Positions 30,153-38,316 of a DNA stretch of 64,000 nt are shown here, one piece after another. Each line of letters begins with the position of its first letter. The first letter of the stretch is position 1. The translations under genes and the position numbers were made by a program. Source of the stretch: Pseudonocardia autotrophica. Its GTDB lineage: Bacteria > Actinomycetota > Actinomycetes > Mycobacteriales > Pseudonocardiaceae. The DNA lies in contig NZ_AP018920.1 in NCBI RefSeq assembly GCF_003945385.1, forward strand, positions 2,914,001-2,978,000. The letters run 5' to 3'. The notes beneath the pieces were generated by a model. It saw only the letters and a list, made by a program, of their open reading frames with translations. It was not told the DNA's origin and searched no databases.

Positions 30153-30180
30153 CCGGTTTCGCCATTGGGACAACGAGTGG
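30150..30180. other. Putative right attachment junction (attR)
   Basis: The integrase stop (30150-30152) is followed within ~10 bases by codons of a host hydrolase, HWDNEWLIG. The strand-exchange core should lie here. The exact core cannot be set without the left end. Confidence 0.5.
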
Positions 30181-31053
30181 CTGATCGGCGAGGGCCGCGC
30201 ACTCGATCCGGCGCGCTGGTTCGTGATCGTGCCGAACATGCTGGGCAACGGGTTGTCGTCGTCGCCGTCGAACACCCCGGCCCCCGACAGCGGGCCGTCG
30301 TTCCCGCCGATCCGGGTGACCGACAACGTCGAGGCCCAGCACCGGCTGGTCACCGAGGTGTTCGGGCTCGAACGGCTGGCGCTGGTGCTCGGCTGGTCGA
30401 TGGGCGCCGGGCAGACCTACCAGTGGGCGGTCAGCCATCCGGAGATGGTCGAGCGGATGCTGCCGTTCTGCGGTTCGCCGCGCACAGCGCCGCACAACCG
30501 GGTCTTCCTCGACTCGCTGCGGGCAGCGCTCACCGCGTCGGCCGGGTTCGACGGCGGCCGGTACGGCGTGCCGCCGGACCGCGGGCTGCGGGCGTTCGCC
30601 CGGATCTACGCCGGATGGGGGTTCTCCCAGGCGTTCTACTGGGACGAGTGCTGGCGGGAGCTCGGCTACACGTCGCTGGAGGACTTCGTCGTCGGGTTCT
30701 GGGAGGGCTTCTTCCTCGACGGACGCGACCCGAACAACCTGCTGACCATGCTCGACACCTGGTGGCACGGGGATGTCGGCGCGACCCCGGGCTTCGACTC
30801 CACCGAACAGGCGCTGGCGTCGATCCGGGCCAGGGCGATCGTGATGCCGGCCGAGAAGGATCTCTACTTCCCGCCGGAGGACGAGGCCTGGGCGGTGTCG
30901 CACATGGGAGGTGGCGCCGAGCTGCGGGTGATCCCCGGGGTGTGGGGGCACTTCGCGGGCGGCGGGGCACCGGGGCGGGCCCCGGACAACGCCGACACGA
31001 CCTTCATCGACGCCGCCGCCGCCGAGCTGCTGGCGGGCCCCTCCGGCATCTGA
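30160..31053 (+). pseudogene. Alpha/beta hydrolase of MetX-like fold, 5' end cut off by prophage integration
   Basis: The remaining ~297 residues begin in the conserved DNEWLIGEGRALDP segment of the family. They keep the catalytic machinery: nucleophile elbow GWSMGAGQ, Asp near AEKDLYFPPED and His in WGHFAGG. The first 50-70 residues (N-terminal beta strands and start codon) are missing, and the frame runs back only into the integrase gene. A fused start (29980) or an internal GTG (30223) could give a shortened protein, but function is doubtful. The lost part should lie at the left end of the prophage. Confidence 0.75.
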
Positions 31054-31057
31054 GCCC

Positions 31058-31100
31058 CTCCCGTTCCTGCACGGGCGAACCGCTCGTGCAGGAACGGGAG
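31058..31100. terminator. Strong bidirectional hairpin terminator
   Basis: A perfect 16-bp stem (CTCCCGTTCCTGCACG and its complement) with an 11-base loop lies between convergent hydrolase and esterase genes. Confidence 0.85.
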
Positions 31101-31105
31101 CGAGC

Positions 31106-32176
31106 TCAGGGCCGCACCGACGCGGCGAACCCGACCACCTCGCGGACGGCCGCCGCGTACACGTCGGGCATCGCGTCGCGGAACAGGATCTGCCCGACGT
31201 GGCAGAGCCCCAGGTCGACCTTCCCGGCCGAGGGCACCCCGGCCTGCAGGAGCTTGCGGTGGTAGGCGATGCCCTCGTCGCGCAGCGGATCGAGCTCGGA
31301 GCAGGAGATCAGGTGCGGCGGGAGGCCGCGCAGGTCGTCCACCGTCGCCCGGGCGGGCCAGCAGGTCGGCTCGTCCTCGTTGCCGGCGCCCGGGTCGTAG
31401 ACCTCGGCGAGCAGCGGGAAGAGCTCCCGGTTGAGCCAGTACCGGTCGTTCTCCCGGAGTGAGTGGAGCTGCTCGGGGGCGCGGTCCCAGCTGCCGAGCA
31501 CGTACGGGCACAGCGCGTGGATGCCGGAGATCCGGTCGCTCCAGCCCTCCCGCCGGGCCCTGATCGCGACCGCGAGCGCGAGGTTCGCCCCACCGGAGTC
31601 CCCGGTGACCACGACGTGTGTCCCGCCGAGTTCGTCGAGGTGGTCGAGCACCCAGTGCAGCCCGGTGGCGCAGTCGTCGAGACCGGCCGGGAACGGGTGT
31701 GCGCCCAGCCGGCCCGCACCGTTGCGGTACTCGACACCGACGACGACCGATCCGGCGGCCGCGAGCTCGTCGCGCCAGTGCATGTAGGCCGGCCCGGTCG
31801 TGCCGAGCATGACCATCCCGCCACCGTGGATCTGGTACACGACCGGCAGCGGACCCTCGACGCCCTCGGGGCGGTGCACGTGCAGGGTGACGCCCGGTGC
31901 CGGCTCGCGGGTGTCCCGCACGACCCCGGGCACGGGAGCCCACGATCCGGCGAGCGCGGCGAAGAAGCCCTCGAAGCCCTCCTCCACCGCGGACACGAAC
32001 GCGAGCAGGGCATCCCGGCCCGCGGTCCGGTCCATCGGCGCGTCGTCGGCGTGCCCGGTCGCCCCCAGGGCGCCGAGGACCGCGACCATCCGCGGATCGG
32101 CGCGCGGGTCGTCCGCGAGGCTGAGAGCGGGGTTCCCCAGCCGGCCGACCGGCCGGTGTGTCGTCGTGTCGGTCAT
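31106..32176 (-). CDS. HSL-family alpha/beta esterase
   Basis: This 356-aa carboxylesterase belongs to the hormone-sensitive-lipase type. It has oxyanion HGGGMVM at ~117-123, GDSGGANLALA with the nucleophile Ser, acid Asp in ELDPLRDEG, and His in LCHVGQ. It probably hydrolyses short-chain or aromatic esters in the cytoplasm. It is divergent from a TetR-type regulator with a palindrome between them, so local repression is likely. Confidence 0.88.
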   Translation of the reverse strand: MTDTTTHRPVGRLGNPALSLADDPRADPRMVAVLGALGATGHADDAPMDRTAGRDALLAFVSAVEEGFEGFFAALAGSWAPVPGVVRDTREPAPGVTLHVHRPEGVEGPLPVVYQIHGGGMVMLGTTGPAYMHWRDELAAAGSVVVGVEYRNGAGRLGAHPFPAGLDDCATGLHWVLDHLDELGGTHVVVTGDSGGANLALAVAIRARREGWSDRISGIHALCPYVLGSWDRAPEQLHSLRENDRYWLNRELFPLLAEVYDPGAGNEDEPTCWPARATVDDLRGLPPHLISCSELDPLRDEGIAYHRKLLQAGVPSAGKVDLGLCHVGQILFRDAMPDVYAAAVREVVGFAASVRP

Positions 32177-32242
32177 GTCCTGCTCCTCGTCGAGCTCGGC
32201 TGCGCACCTCTGGACGTGCGGCTCGGAAGGTTACAGATGGGG

Positions 32243-32257
32243 TTGTGTGTTACACAA
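32243..32257. promoter_or_regulatory. Palindromic operator candidate (esterase/TetR intergenic)
   Basis: TTGTGTGTTACACAA has 6-bp perfect arms. It is located in the 255-bp divergent region, about 67 bases from the esterase start. A TetR-type dimer would fit such a site; binding by the neighbouring regulator is inference. Confidence 0.5.
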
Positions 32258-32431
32258 GCTGCTCCTCGGGGCAGCCGCACGCCCGGCGTGAGAAGTGGAT
32301 CGACGAGCCCTGAGCTGTGGATCCTCGGGGCGGCCCTGGTGCCGGGTGGGTGTCCGTCCATTACAGTCTGGCCGCAGCGATGCACCCGATACCGGCTGCA
32401 TCGGGAGTCACGGGCGAACGACGGGGGAACG

Positions 32432-33067
32432 GTGACGGGTGACCGGGGTGCTGCCCGCGCGGAATCCACGGCGGTGACGCCCCTGCAGCGGCAGCTCAGC
32501 ACCGTGCCGCCGCGAACCAGGGTGACCCCGCTGGACGCGCTCAAGGTCGCGCACCGCTGGTTCCACGAGGGCCGCCGGATCGACATCCAGGCCCTCGCGA
32601 AGGAGCTCGGGGTCAGCCGGGTGACGCTGCACCGGTGGGTCGGCACCCGCGAGCAGCTCCTGGTCGAGGTGCTCTGGCTCAACGCCGACCGGGCGCTGGC
32701 CGCGACCTGGGCGACCGTGCGCAGCGAGAGCCCCGCGCACAGCCTGACCGCCGAGACGCTCAGCCGGTGGGCCGCCGACGTGCTGGTCCATCCGGGCTTC
32801 CGGCAGATGCAGGCCTCCGAGGGCGAGCTGCTCGCCCGGTTGCTCACCCGTGATGCGAGCGAGTTCCAGAGCAGGCTGATCGGGCTGGTCACCACGATGC
32901 TGGCCGACGACGTCGAGAGCGGCCGGGTGACGATCGATCTCGAACCCGCGGAGCTGGCCTACGCCACCGTCCGGATCGCGGAGTCGTTCGTGCACACGCC
33001 CGCGATCACCGGCGGGGATCCCGATCCGGAGCGCAACGCGCGCGTCCTGCGAGCGCTGTTGCGCTGA
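32432..33067 (+). CDS. TetR-family regulator (QsdR-like)
   Basis: This 211-aa protein starts at GTG 32432 and its N-terminal HTH covers ~35-80: LDALKVAHRWFHEGRRIDIQ, ALAKELGVSRVTLHRWVGTR. The sequence following (EQLLVEVLWLNADRALAATW) and the C-terminal ligand domain resemble the QsdR subgroup, which controls an acyl-homoserine-lactone hydrolase in Rhodococcus. It is divergent from the esterase, its most likely target. Confidence 0.85.
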   Translation: MTGDRGAARAESTAVTPLQRQLSTVPPRTRVTPLDALKVAHRWFHEGRRIDIQALAKELGVSRVTLHRWVGTREQLLVEVLWLNADRALAATWATVRSESPAHSLTAETLSRWAADVLVHPGFRQMQASEGELLARLLTRDASEFQSRLIGLVTTMLADDVESGRVTIDLEPAELAYATVRIAESFVHTPAITGGDPDPERNARVLRALLR

Positions 33068-33145
33068 GCCCCGGCCCGCGACCTTTCGGTGGGGGCGATC
33101 CGGCCGGGACGTCGTTCAGGCGGCGACCCGGCGACCCGGCGGTGC

Positions 33146-34504
33146 TCAGGAGGGGAGCCGGGTGCGGGGCGCCGTCGCCGCGCCGGTCAGCGCGAGCACC
33201 GCGACCACGGCGATCAGCACCGGCATCGCGACGGCCGGGGAGGTCAGCAGCGCCAGCAGCGCCCCGCCGAACCCGATGAACGCCGCCGTCGCAAGCTGGT
33301 CGAGCAGCTGGGCCGCCGACGAGTGCGTCCCCACGTCGGCGGCGTCGGAGTGGGCCAGTGTCAGGAATGCGATCGCGGAGAACGCGACGCCCATCCCGAG
33401 CCCGGCCAGCCCCCAGAACCCGATCGCGAGCCAGCCGGGCAGCCAGCCCGCGGCGACCGGGAGCAGCCCGAGCTGACCGAGTGCGATCATCGCGAAACCG
33501 ACGCGCAGCATCGTCGAACGGTCCAGGTCCGGATAGCGGGCCTGCCAGGCCGCGGCGCCCGACCAGCCCAGCGACGCGACGATCAGGGGGACGCCGGCGG
33601 CCGTCAGCGTCCAGTCGTGGGTCGCGGTCAGGATCAGTGGCAGGAACGACACCACGGTGAAGAACGCCCCCGCCACCAGGCCACGGGCGGCGACCACCGA
33701 GGCGATGCCGCGACGCGCGGCGAACGTGCCGCGGGGGAGCAGCCTGCGCAGTGCCGGGACGAGCGCCAGCACCGCGACCACGCCCACCACCGCGCCGCGG
33801 ACGTCGAGGTGTTCGAGTGCCCAGCTCAACCCGGCCACTCCGAGCGCGGCGCCGAGTGCGGCGACGACCAGGCCGGTGCTGCCGCCGTTGGTGCGGTTCG
33901 CGGGCGGTCCGAGCCGGCGCACCGCGGGCATGATCAGCACGAGGGCGAGCCCGACGATCGGGAGCAGGCCGAGGAACACCCAGTGCCAGGAGAACCGCTC
34001 GGTGACGACGGCCGCGATCGGCGGGCCGGCGAGCGATGGCAGCACCCACGCCGAGGAGATCAGCCCGAAGACCGCCGGACGTTGCCTGCTCGGGTAGACG
34101 GCCGCGACCAGCACATACACCGCGACGCCCTGCACGCCCGCACCGAGGCCCTGCAGCACCCGGCCGGTGAGCAGCTCGGCGGCCGTCGTCGCCGAGCCGG
34201 CGACGAGCAGCCCCACCCCGAACACCGTCGGCGCGACGACGAGCGGGACGCGCGGACCCCGGGCGTCGCACCAGCGGCCACCGAAGGCGGTCCCGAACAC
34301 CGCCGCGGCCAGGAACGCGACGAACGGCCACGAGTACAGCCCGCCGAGATCGGCGACGACGGCCGGCATCGCGGTTCCGACGCCCATCGCCTCGAACGCG
34401 GTGAGGCTGATCAACAGCAGGATGCCGACGGTGGTCGGCGCCCGCCCGCGGGACCAGACCCCCGGCTCGCTGCTTGCTCCCTGTCCCCGGACCGTCTCCA
34501 CCAC
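33146..34504 (-). CDS. MFS transporter (DHA2-like)
   Basis: This 452-aa protein has 12-14 hydrophobic segments. The motif-A-like loop (GGRWCDARGPRVPL) after TM2 and the ILLLISLTAFEAMGVGTAMP first helix fit multidrug exporters. Substrate unknown. It starts GTG at 34504, divergent from the repeat-protein operon; it converges with the TetR gene. Confidence 0.85.
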   Translation of the reverse strand: MVETVRGQGASSEPGVWSRGRAPTTVGILLLISLTAFEAMGVGTAMPAVVADLGGLYSWPFVAFLAAAVFGTAFGGRWCDARGPRVPLVVAPTVFGVGLLVAGSATTAAELLTGRVLQGLGAGVQGVAVYVLVAAVYPSRQRPAVFGLISSAWVLPSLAGPPIAAVVTERFSWHWVFLGLLPIVGLALVLIMPAVRRLGPPANRTNGGSTGLVVAALGAALGVAGLSWALEHLDVRGAVVGVVAVLALVPALRRLLPRGTFAARRGIASVVAARGLVAGAFFTVVSFLPLILTATHDWTLTAAGVPLIVASLGWSGAAAWQARYPDLDRSTMLRVGFAMIALGQLGLLPVAAGWLPGWLAIGFWGLAGLGMGVAFSAIAFLTLAHSDAADVGTHSSAAQLLDQLATAAFIGFGGALLALLTSPAVAMPVLIAVVAVLALTGAATAPRTRLPS

Positions 34505-34550
34505 CTGGCCAGCCTGCGACCTCGACCCCGGTGCAGGTCAAGCGGGTTCT

Positions 34551-34560
34551 GGTGATCACC
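34551..34560. promoter_or_regulatory. 10-bp palindrome in a divergent promoter region
   Basis: GGTGATCACC, followed by CGGCGTGATCGGG, lies midway between the MFS gene and the repeat-protein gene. It may be an operator. Confidence 0.35.
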
Positions 34561-34620
34561 CGGCGTGATCGGGACCCGACCGGTCGTGTTTTCCGGCCGC
34601 ACGAACGGGTACAGAGCGCC

Positions 34621-35565
34621 ATGACCGACATCACAACGATCATCATCGTGGCGGTGGTGGTGGTCGTCCTCGTGGCGATCGCCGCCACCGCGCTGGTGGT
34701 GGCGCGCCGGCGCCGATCGGCAGCCCTCCGCGAGCAGTTCGGACCCGAGTACGACCGCACCGTGCGTGGGGCCGACGATCCGCGCGACGCCGAGAAGGAT
34801 CTCGCGCAGCGCCGCAGGCGGCATCGCTCGCTGCGGCTGCGCGATCTCGACCCGCAGGAGCGTGCGGGCTACCGCGGCCGCTGGACCCAGGTGCAGCAGG
34901 GCTTCGTCGACGACCCGGCCACCGCGGTCCGGGACGCGGACCGCTTGGTCGCGGAGGTGATGTCGGCCCGCGGGTATCCGGTCGAGGACTTCGATCAGCA
35001 GGCGGAGGACCTGTCCGTCCCGTATCCGGTGCTGACCCAGCGCTACCGCGAGGCGCGCGGTATCTCTCGCGAGCACGCCGCGGGCCGTGCCGGCACCGAG
35101 GACCTGCGGCACGCCGTGACGAACTACCGGGCGCTCGTCGACGCACTGCTGGACGACACCGGCGGCGACCACGGCCGGGCGGACCCGGCGCAGGGCGATC
35201 CGCGGGCCGTGCAGGCCGGGCCGCAGGCGGCGCACGGCGGCGACCCGCGCGCTGCGCAGGGAGATCCGCGATCGGCGCCCGGCGACCCGCGGGGCATGCA
35301 GGGCGATCCGTATGCGGCACAGCCAGATCCTCGCAACGGTCAGGTGCACCCGCGTGCCGCGCAGGTCGATCCGCGTGCGGCGCAGGGTGACCCGCGTGCC
35401 GCGCAGGCCGACCCGCGTGCGGCGCAGGTCGACCCGCGCACCGGCCGGACCGACCCGCGGGGCGTCCCCGTCGATCCGCGCACCCGGCCGCACGACCCCG
35501 CCGGACCGCCGCCGCAGCAGCCGCCGCAGACCGGACACGACACACGACGGGAGACGAGCGCATGA
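34621..35565 (+). CDS. Membrane-anchored protein with conserved helical domain and heptad-like repeats
   Basis: This 314-aa protein has one N-terminal membrane helix (~6-28). A conserved helical domain follows (~75-175: GRWTQVQQGFVDDPATAVRD, then GTEDLRHAVTNYRALVDALL). A disordered tail carries about 15 GDPRAAQ-type repeats, from about 35190 to 35490 in DNA. The same helical domain sits at the C-terminus of the next gene, with which it overlaps by ATGA. The pair is likely a cell-envelope or stress-related complex; function unknown. Confidence 0.75.
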   Translation: MTDITTIIIVAVVVVVLVAIAATALVVARRRRSAALREQFGPEYDRTVRGADDPRDAEKDLAQRRRRHRSLRLRDLDPQERAGYRGRWTQVQQGFVDDPATAVRDADRLVAEVMSARGYPVEDFDQQAEDLSVPYPVLTQRYREARGISREHAAGRAGTEDLRHAVTNYRALVDALLDDTGGDHGRADPAQGDPRAVQAGPQAAHGGDPRAAQGDPRSAPGDPRGMQGDPYAAQPDPRNGQVHPRAAQVDPRAAQGDPRAAQADPRAAQVDPRTGRTDPRGVPVDPRTRPHDPAGPPPQQPPQTGHDTRRETSA

Positions 35566-36755
35566 GCGACCGTTCCGGACATCGGCCGGAGAGCCGCGCG
35601 GCCCGGCTGGCCGGCGAGATCAAGGAGCGGATCGTCGGCCGCAACGACGACGAGCGCGACGCCGACTGGGACGGCACCGACGCTGCCGTCACCGCACAGC
35701 GCGATGCGGGCCCTCCCGGTCCGGGCGACCCGCTGCCCGGAGAACCCGGCCGACCCCCGGCCGGCGGTCCGGCGCAGCCGCCGCCGGTCGGCGTGGACCC
35801 GCCGGCACCCGGCCCGGACCAGCTACCCGGTGCGGTCCCAGGAGGACCCGGTGCGGATCAGATGCCCGGCATGGACCCACGCGGACCCGGTGCGGACCAG
35901 CCGCCCGGCATGGATCCGCGCGGCCCCGGTGCGGATCAGATGCCCGGCATGGACCCACGCGCACCCGGCTTCGATCCGCGCGGACCCGGAGCGGGCCGGC
36001 CGCCCGGCGCGGACCCACGGGGACCCGGTGCGGACCAGCCGCCCGGGATGGACCCGCGGGCACCCGGTGCCGATCCGTGGGCGGGCGCGGCACCACACGG
36101 CAGGCACGCCGAGGACCCGCCGCTGCCGCCGCCGCGCGGAGCCACACCACCGACCGGCGGACCGCGCACCGGAGGCCCGCCGGCACCGCGCACCGCGGGC
36201 CCGGACGACGCCGCTCCACCGCCGCCGCCACCACCGGCACCGCCCGCGGCGCGGCCCGGCGCCGTTCCCGCGGCCGACGCGGCACCGGGCGGCGTCCCGG
36301 TCCATGACCCCGGCGCACCACCACGGCAGGGCGCACCCGCCGGTGCGCCGCCACCGGTGGATCCGGGCGGGCCGGGACGCACCCCGCCGCCCGATCCGGG
36401 CCGCGGCGGACCGCACGACGCCGGGATGCCGCCGCCGCCCGGCCGGCCGGGCCGGCCGGACGACGGAGGAGCACCGGGTGCCCCCGCCGGCTCGTCGCTG
36501 ATCCCGCCGGACCGGGCCGGTCGCTACCAGGAACGCTGGAACGTCCTCAAGGGCGAGTTCGTCGACGAGCCCCGCCGGGCCGTGCACGGGGCGAACGAGC
36601 TGGTCGGCGAGGTGCTCGACGAGCTGGAGAACCTCTTCCGCAACCAGCGCGACGACCTGGAGCAGCAGTTCTCCCGCCACGACGCGTCGACCGAGGACCT
36701 GCGTCAGGCCCTCGGCCGCTACCGGGAGTTCTTCGACCGGCTGCTGTCGCTGTAG
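35562..36755 (+). CDS. Pro/Gly-rich repeat protein with C-terminal helical domain, partner of the preceding gene
   Basis: This 397-aa protein has a short N-terminal conserved stretch (SRAARLAGEIKERIVGRNDD, CsbD-like in character), then ~270 disordered residues with 13-residue RGPGADQ(M/P)PGMDP repeats (DNA ~35847-36078) and poly-Pro. The C-terminal helical domain (YQERWNVLKGEFVDEPRRAV, then EDLRQALGRYREFFDRLL) matches the domain of the upstream protein. The ATG overlaps its stop. No membrane segment. The stop is four bases from the convergent TPP enzyme. Confidence 0.75.
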   Translation: MSDRSGHRPESRAARLAGEIKERIVGRNDDERDADWDGTDAAVTAQRDAGPPGPGDPLPGEPGRPPAGGPAQPPPVGVDPPAPGPDQLPGAVPGGPGADQMPGMDPRGPGADQPPGMDPRGPGADQMPGMDPRAPGFDPRGPGAGRPPGADPRGPGADQPPGMDPRAPGADPWAGAAPHGRHAEDPPLPPPRGATPPTGGPRTGGPPAPRTAGPDDAAPPPPPPPAPPAARPGAVPAADAAPGGVPVHDPGAPPRQGAPAGAPPPVDPGGPGRTPPPDPGRGGPHDAGMPPPPGRPGRPDDGGAPGAPAGSSLIPPDRAGRYQERWNVLKGEFVDEPRRAVHGANELVGEVLDELENLFRNQRDDLEQQFSRHDASTEDLRQALGRYREFFDRLLSL

Positions 36756-36759
36756 CGCC

Positions 36760-38316
36760 TCAGCCGACCGCGGGGACGATCGCCTCGATCAGGTGCGGGC
36801 CCGGCTCGTCCCGGGCCCACCGCAGGGCGTCGAGCAGCGCCTCGGTGCTCTCCACCCGCCGGGCGGGGACACCGAGGCCGGTCGCCAGCGACACGAAGTC
36901 CGGGGTCGGGTCGGACAGGTCGAGCATCCGGCCCGCCCGCCCGGACCGGGCGGCCTCGCCGGCTCCGGTCCGCGCGAGTTCGACCCGCAGGATCGCGTAC
37001 GCCGAGTTGTTGATCAGCACGACGGTGACGTCCAGCTGTTCCCGGGCCATCGTCCACAGCGCCTGGAAGGTGTACAGCGCACTGCCGTCGGCCTGCACCG
37101 CCAGCACCGGCCGGTCCGGTGCCGCCACCGCGGCCCCCAGCGCGGACGGAAGCCCCTGGCCGATCGCCCCACCGGTCAGCGCCAGCTGGGTGTGCGGGGC
37201 CGCCGTCTGCAGGGCCGGGGCGAGCGCCGCTCCCGCGGTCAGCGACTCGTCGACGACGATCGCGCCGTCCGGTAGTGCCGCGGCGATCGCCGCGCTCATC
37301 GAGCGGACGTCCAGCGGGCCCGGCGGCGGTTCCGGCGCCTCCCGCGGCGCCACCTCGGCGACCGCGCCCGGCGCCACCGCCGCGGCCAGCTCCTCCAGCG
37401 CGGCGCAGGCGTCCGACGCGGTGTCGGCGAGCCCGACCACCGGGCAGCCGTCCGGCACCAGATCACCGGGCACACCCGGATACCCGAAGAACGACACCGG
37501 CGCGCGGGCACCGGCGAGCACCAGCGACGACGCACCGTCGAGCTGGGCCAGCGCCTGCTCGGCGAAGTAGCCGAGCTTGTCCACCCGGGGCCGTCCGGCG
37601 CCGGTGTCCCAGCAGCGCGGGAACGTCTCGACCAGCAACCGGGTGCCGGTCGCGGCGGCGATCCGGCCGGCCGCGTCCATCGCACGCTCGCTGAGGGCGG
37701 GCCCGCCGAGCAGCAGCACCGCCCCCGGCTCGGCGACCGCGGCCGCCGCCGCGGCCACCCGCCCGGGATCGGGCGGGTACGGGACCGCCGCGGGCAGCGG
37801 GGGAGCGATCGCCGCACCCTCGGACCAGGACACGTCCGCCGGCAGGACCAGCGTCGCGATCTGCCCGCCCCGCTCGGAGGCGGCGGCGAGCGCCCGCATT
37901 GCGTCGGCGGCCACGTCCCGCGGGTCACCGGAGGTGTGCACCCAGCCCGACACGGTCCGGGCGACGGCGGTGATGTCGGACTCCAGCGGCGCGTCGTGCC
38001 GCACGTGATCGGTGGCGTGCGCGCCCACCACGCACAGCAGCGGGGTGCCGGCCCGGCGCGCGTTGTGCAGGTTCGCCAGGCCGTTGCCCAGCCCCGGCCC
38101 GAGATGCAGCAGCACCCCGGCGGGTTTCCCGGCGACCCGGGCGTACCCGTCGGCCGCCCCGGTGGCGACGCCCTCGAACAGGGCCAGCACGCCGCGCATC
38201 CGCGGCACCGCGTCCAGCGCCTGCACGAAGTGCATCTCCGAGGTGCCCGGGTTCATGAAGCAGACCTCGACACCGGCCTCGACCAGCGACCCGACGAGCG
38301 CCTCGGCGCCCCTCAC
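36760..38316 (-). CDS. Thiamine-diphosphate enzyme (acetolactate synthase large-subunit-like)
   Basis: This 518-aa member of the ILVB/benzoylformate-decarboxylase superfamily has all three domains. The PYR domain has the catalytic Glu (LFEGVATGAADGYAR). The TPP-binding motif is ADGSALYTFQALWTMARE...NNSAYAIL, with ADG instead of the usual GDG. The small, un-partnered size and its coupling to a tartrate-dehydrogenase-like gene argue for a catabolic 2-oxo-acid decarboxylase or carboligase rather than branched-chain biosynthesis. The GTG start overlaps the upstream stop. Confidence 0.85.
   Translation of the reverse strand: MRGAEALVGSLVEAGVEVCFMNPGTSEMHFVQALDAVPRMRGVLALFEGVATGAADGYARVAGKPAGVLLHLGPGLGNGLANLHNARRAGTPLLCVVGAHATDHVRHDAPLESDITAVARTVSGWVHTSGDPRDVAADAMRALAAASERGGQIATLVLPADVSWSEGAAIAPPLPAAVPYPPDPGRVAAAAAAVAEPGAVLLLGGPALSERAMDAAGRIAAATGTRLLVETFPRCWDTGAGRPRVDKLGYFAEQALAQLDGASSLVLAGARAPVSFFGYPGVPGDLVPDGCPVVGLADTASDACAALEELAAAVAPGAVAEVAPREAPEPPPGPLDVRSMSAAIAAALPDGAIVVDESLTAGAALAPALQTAAPHTQLALTGGAIGQGLPSALGAAVAAPDRPVLAVQADGSALYTFQALWTMAREQLDVTVVLINNSAYAILRVELARTGAGEAARSGRAGRMLDLSDPTPDFVSLATGLGVPARRVESTEALLDALRWARDEPGPHLIEAIVPAVG

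Larger units (their letters stand above)
1..30165. mobile_element. Integrated temperate actinophage-like element, right part (left end off window)
   Basis: This is a continuous block of phage-type genes: tail protein, DnaB helicase and initiator, SSB, RecT, YqaJ-like exonuclease, XRE regulators, AlpA-like excisionase and tyrosine integrase. Gene order and the dense leftward ATGA/GTGA-overlapping operons are phage-like. The integrase is the last gene before host sequence, as is usual next to an attachment site. No terminase, portal or capsid gene is in view, so a prophage rather than an ICE is inferred from the tail protein and the recombination/replication set. The right boundary is placed just after the integrase stop, where a truncated host hydrolase begins. 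Confidence 0.85.

Noticed and set aside
30153..30200. tRNA gene as the attachment site
   Set aside because: No cloverleaf-forming sequence or conserved TTC arm is seen next to the integrase; the flank reads as a hydrolase coding frame.
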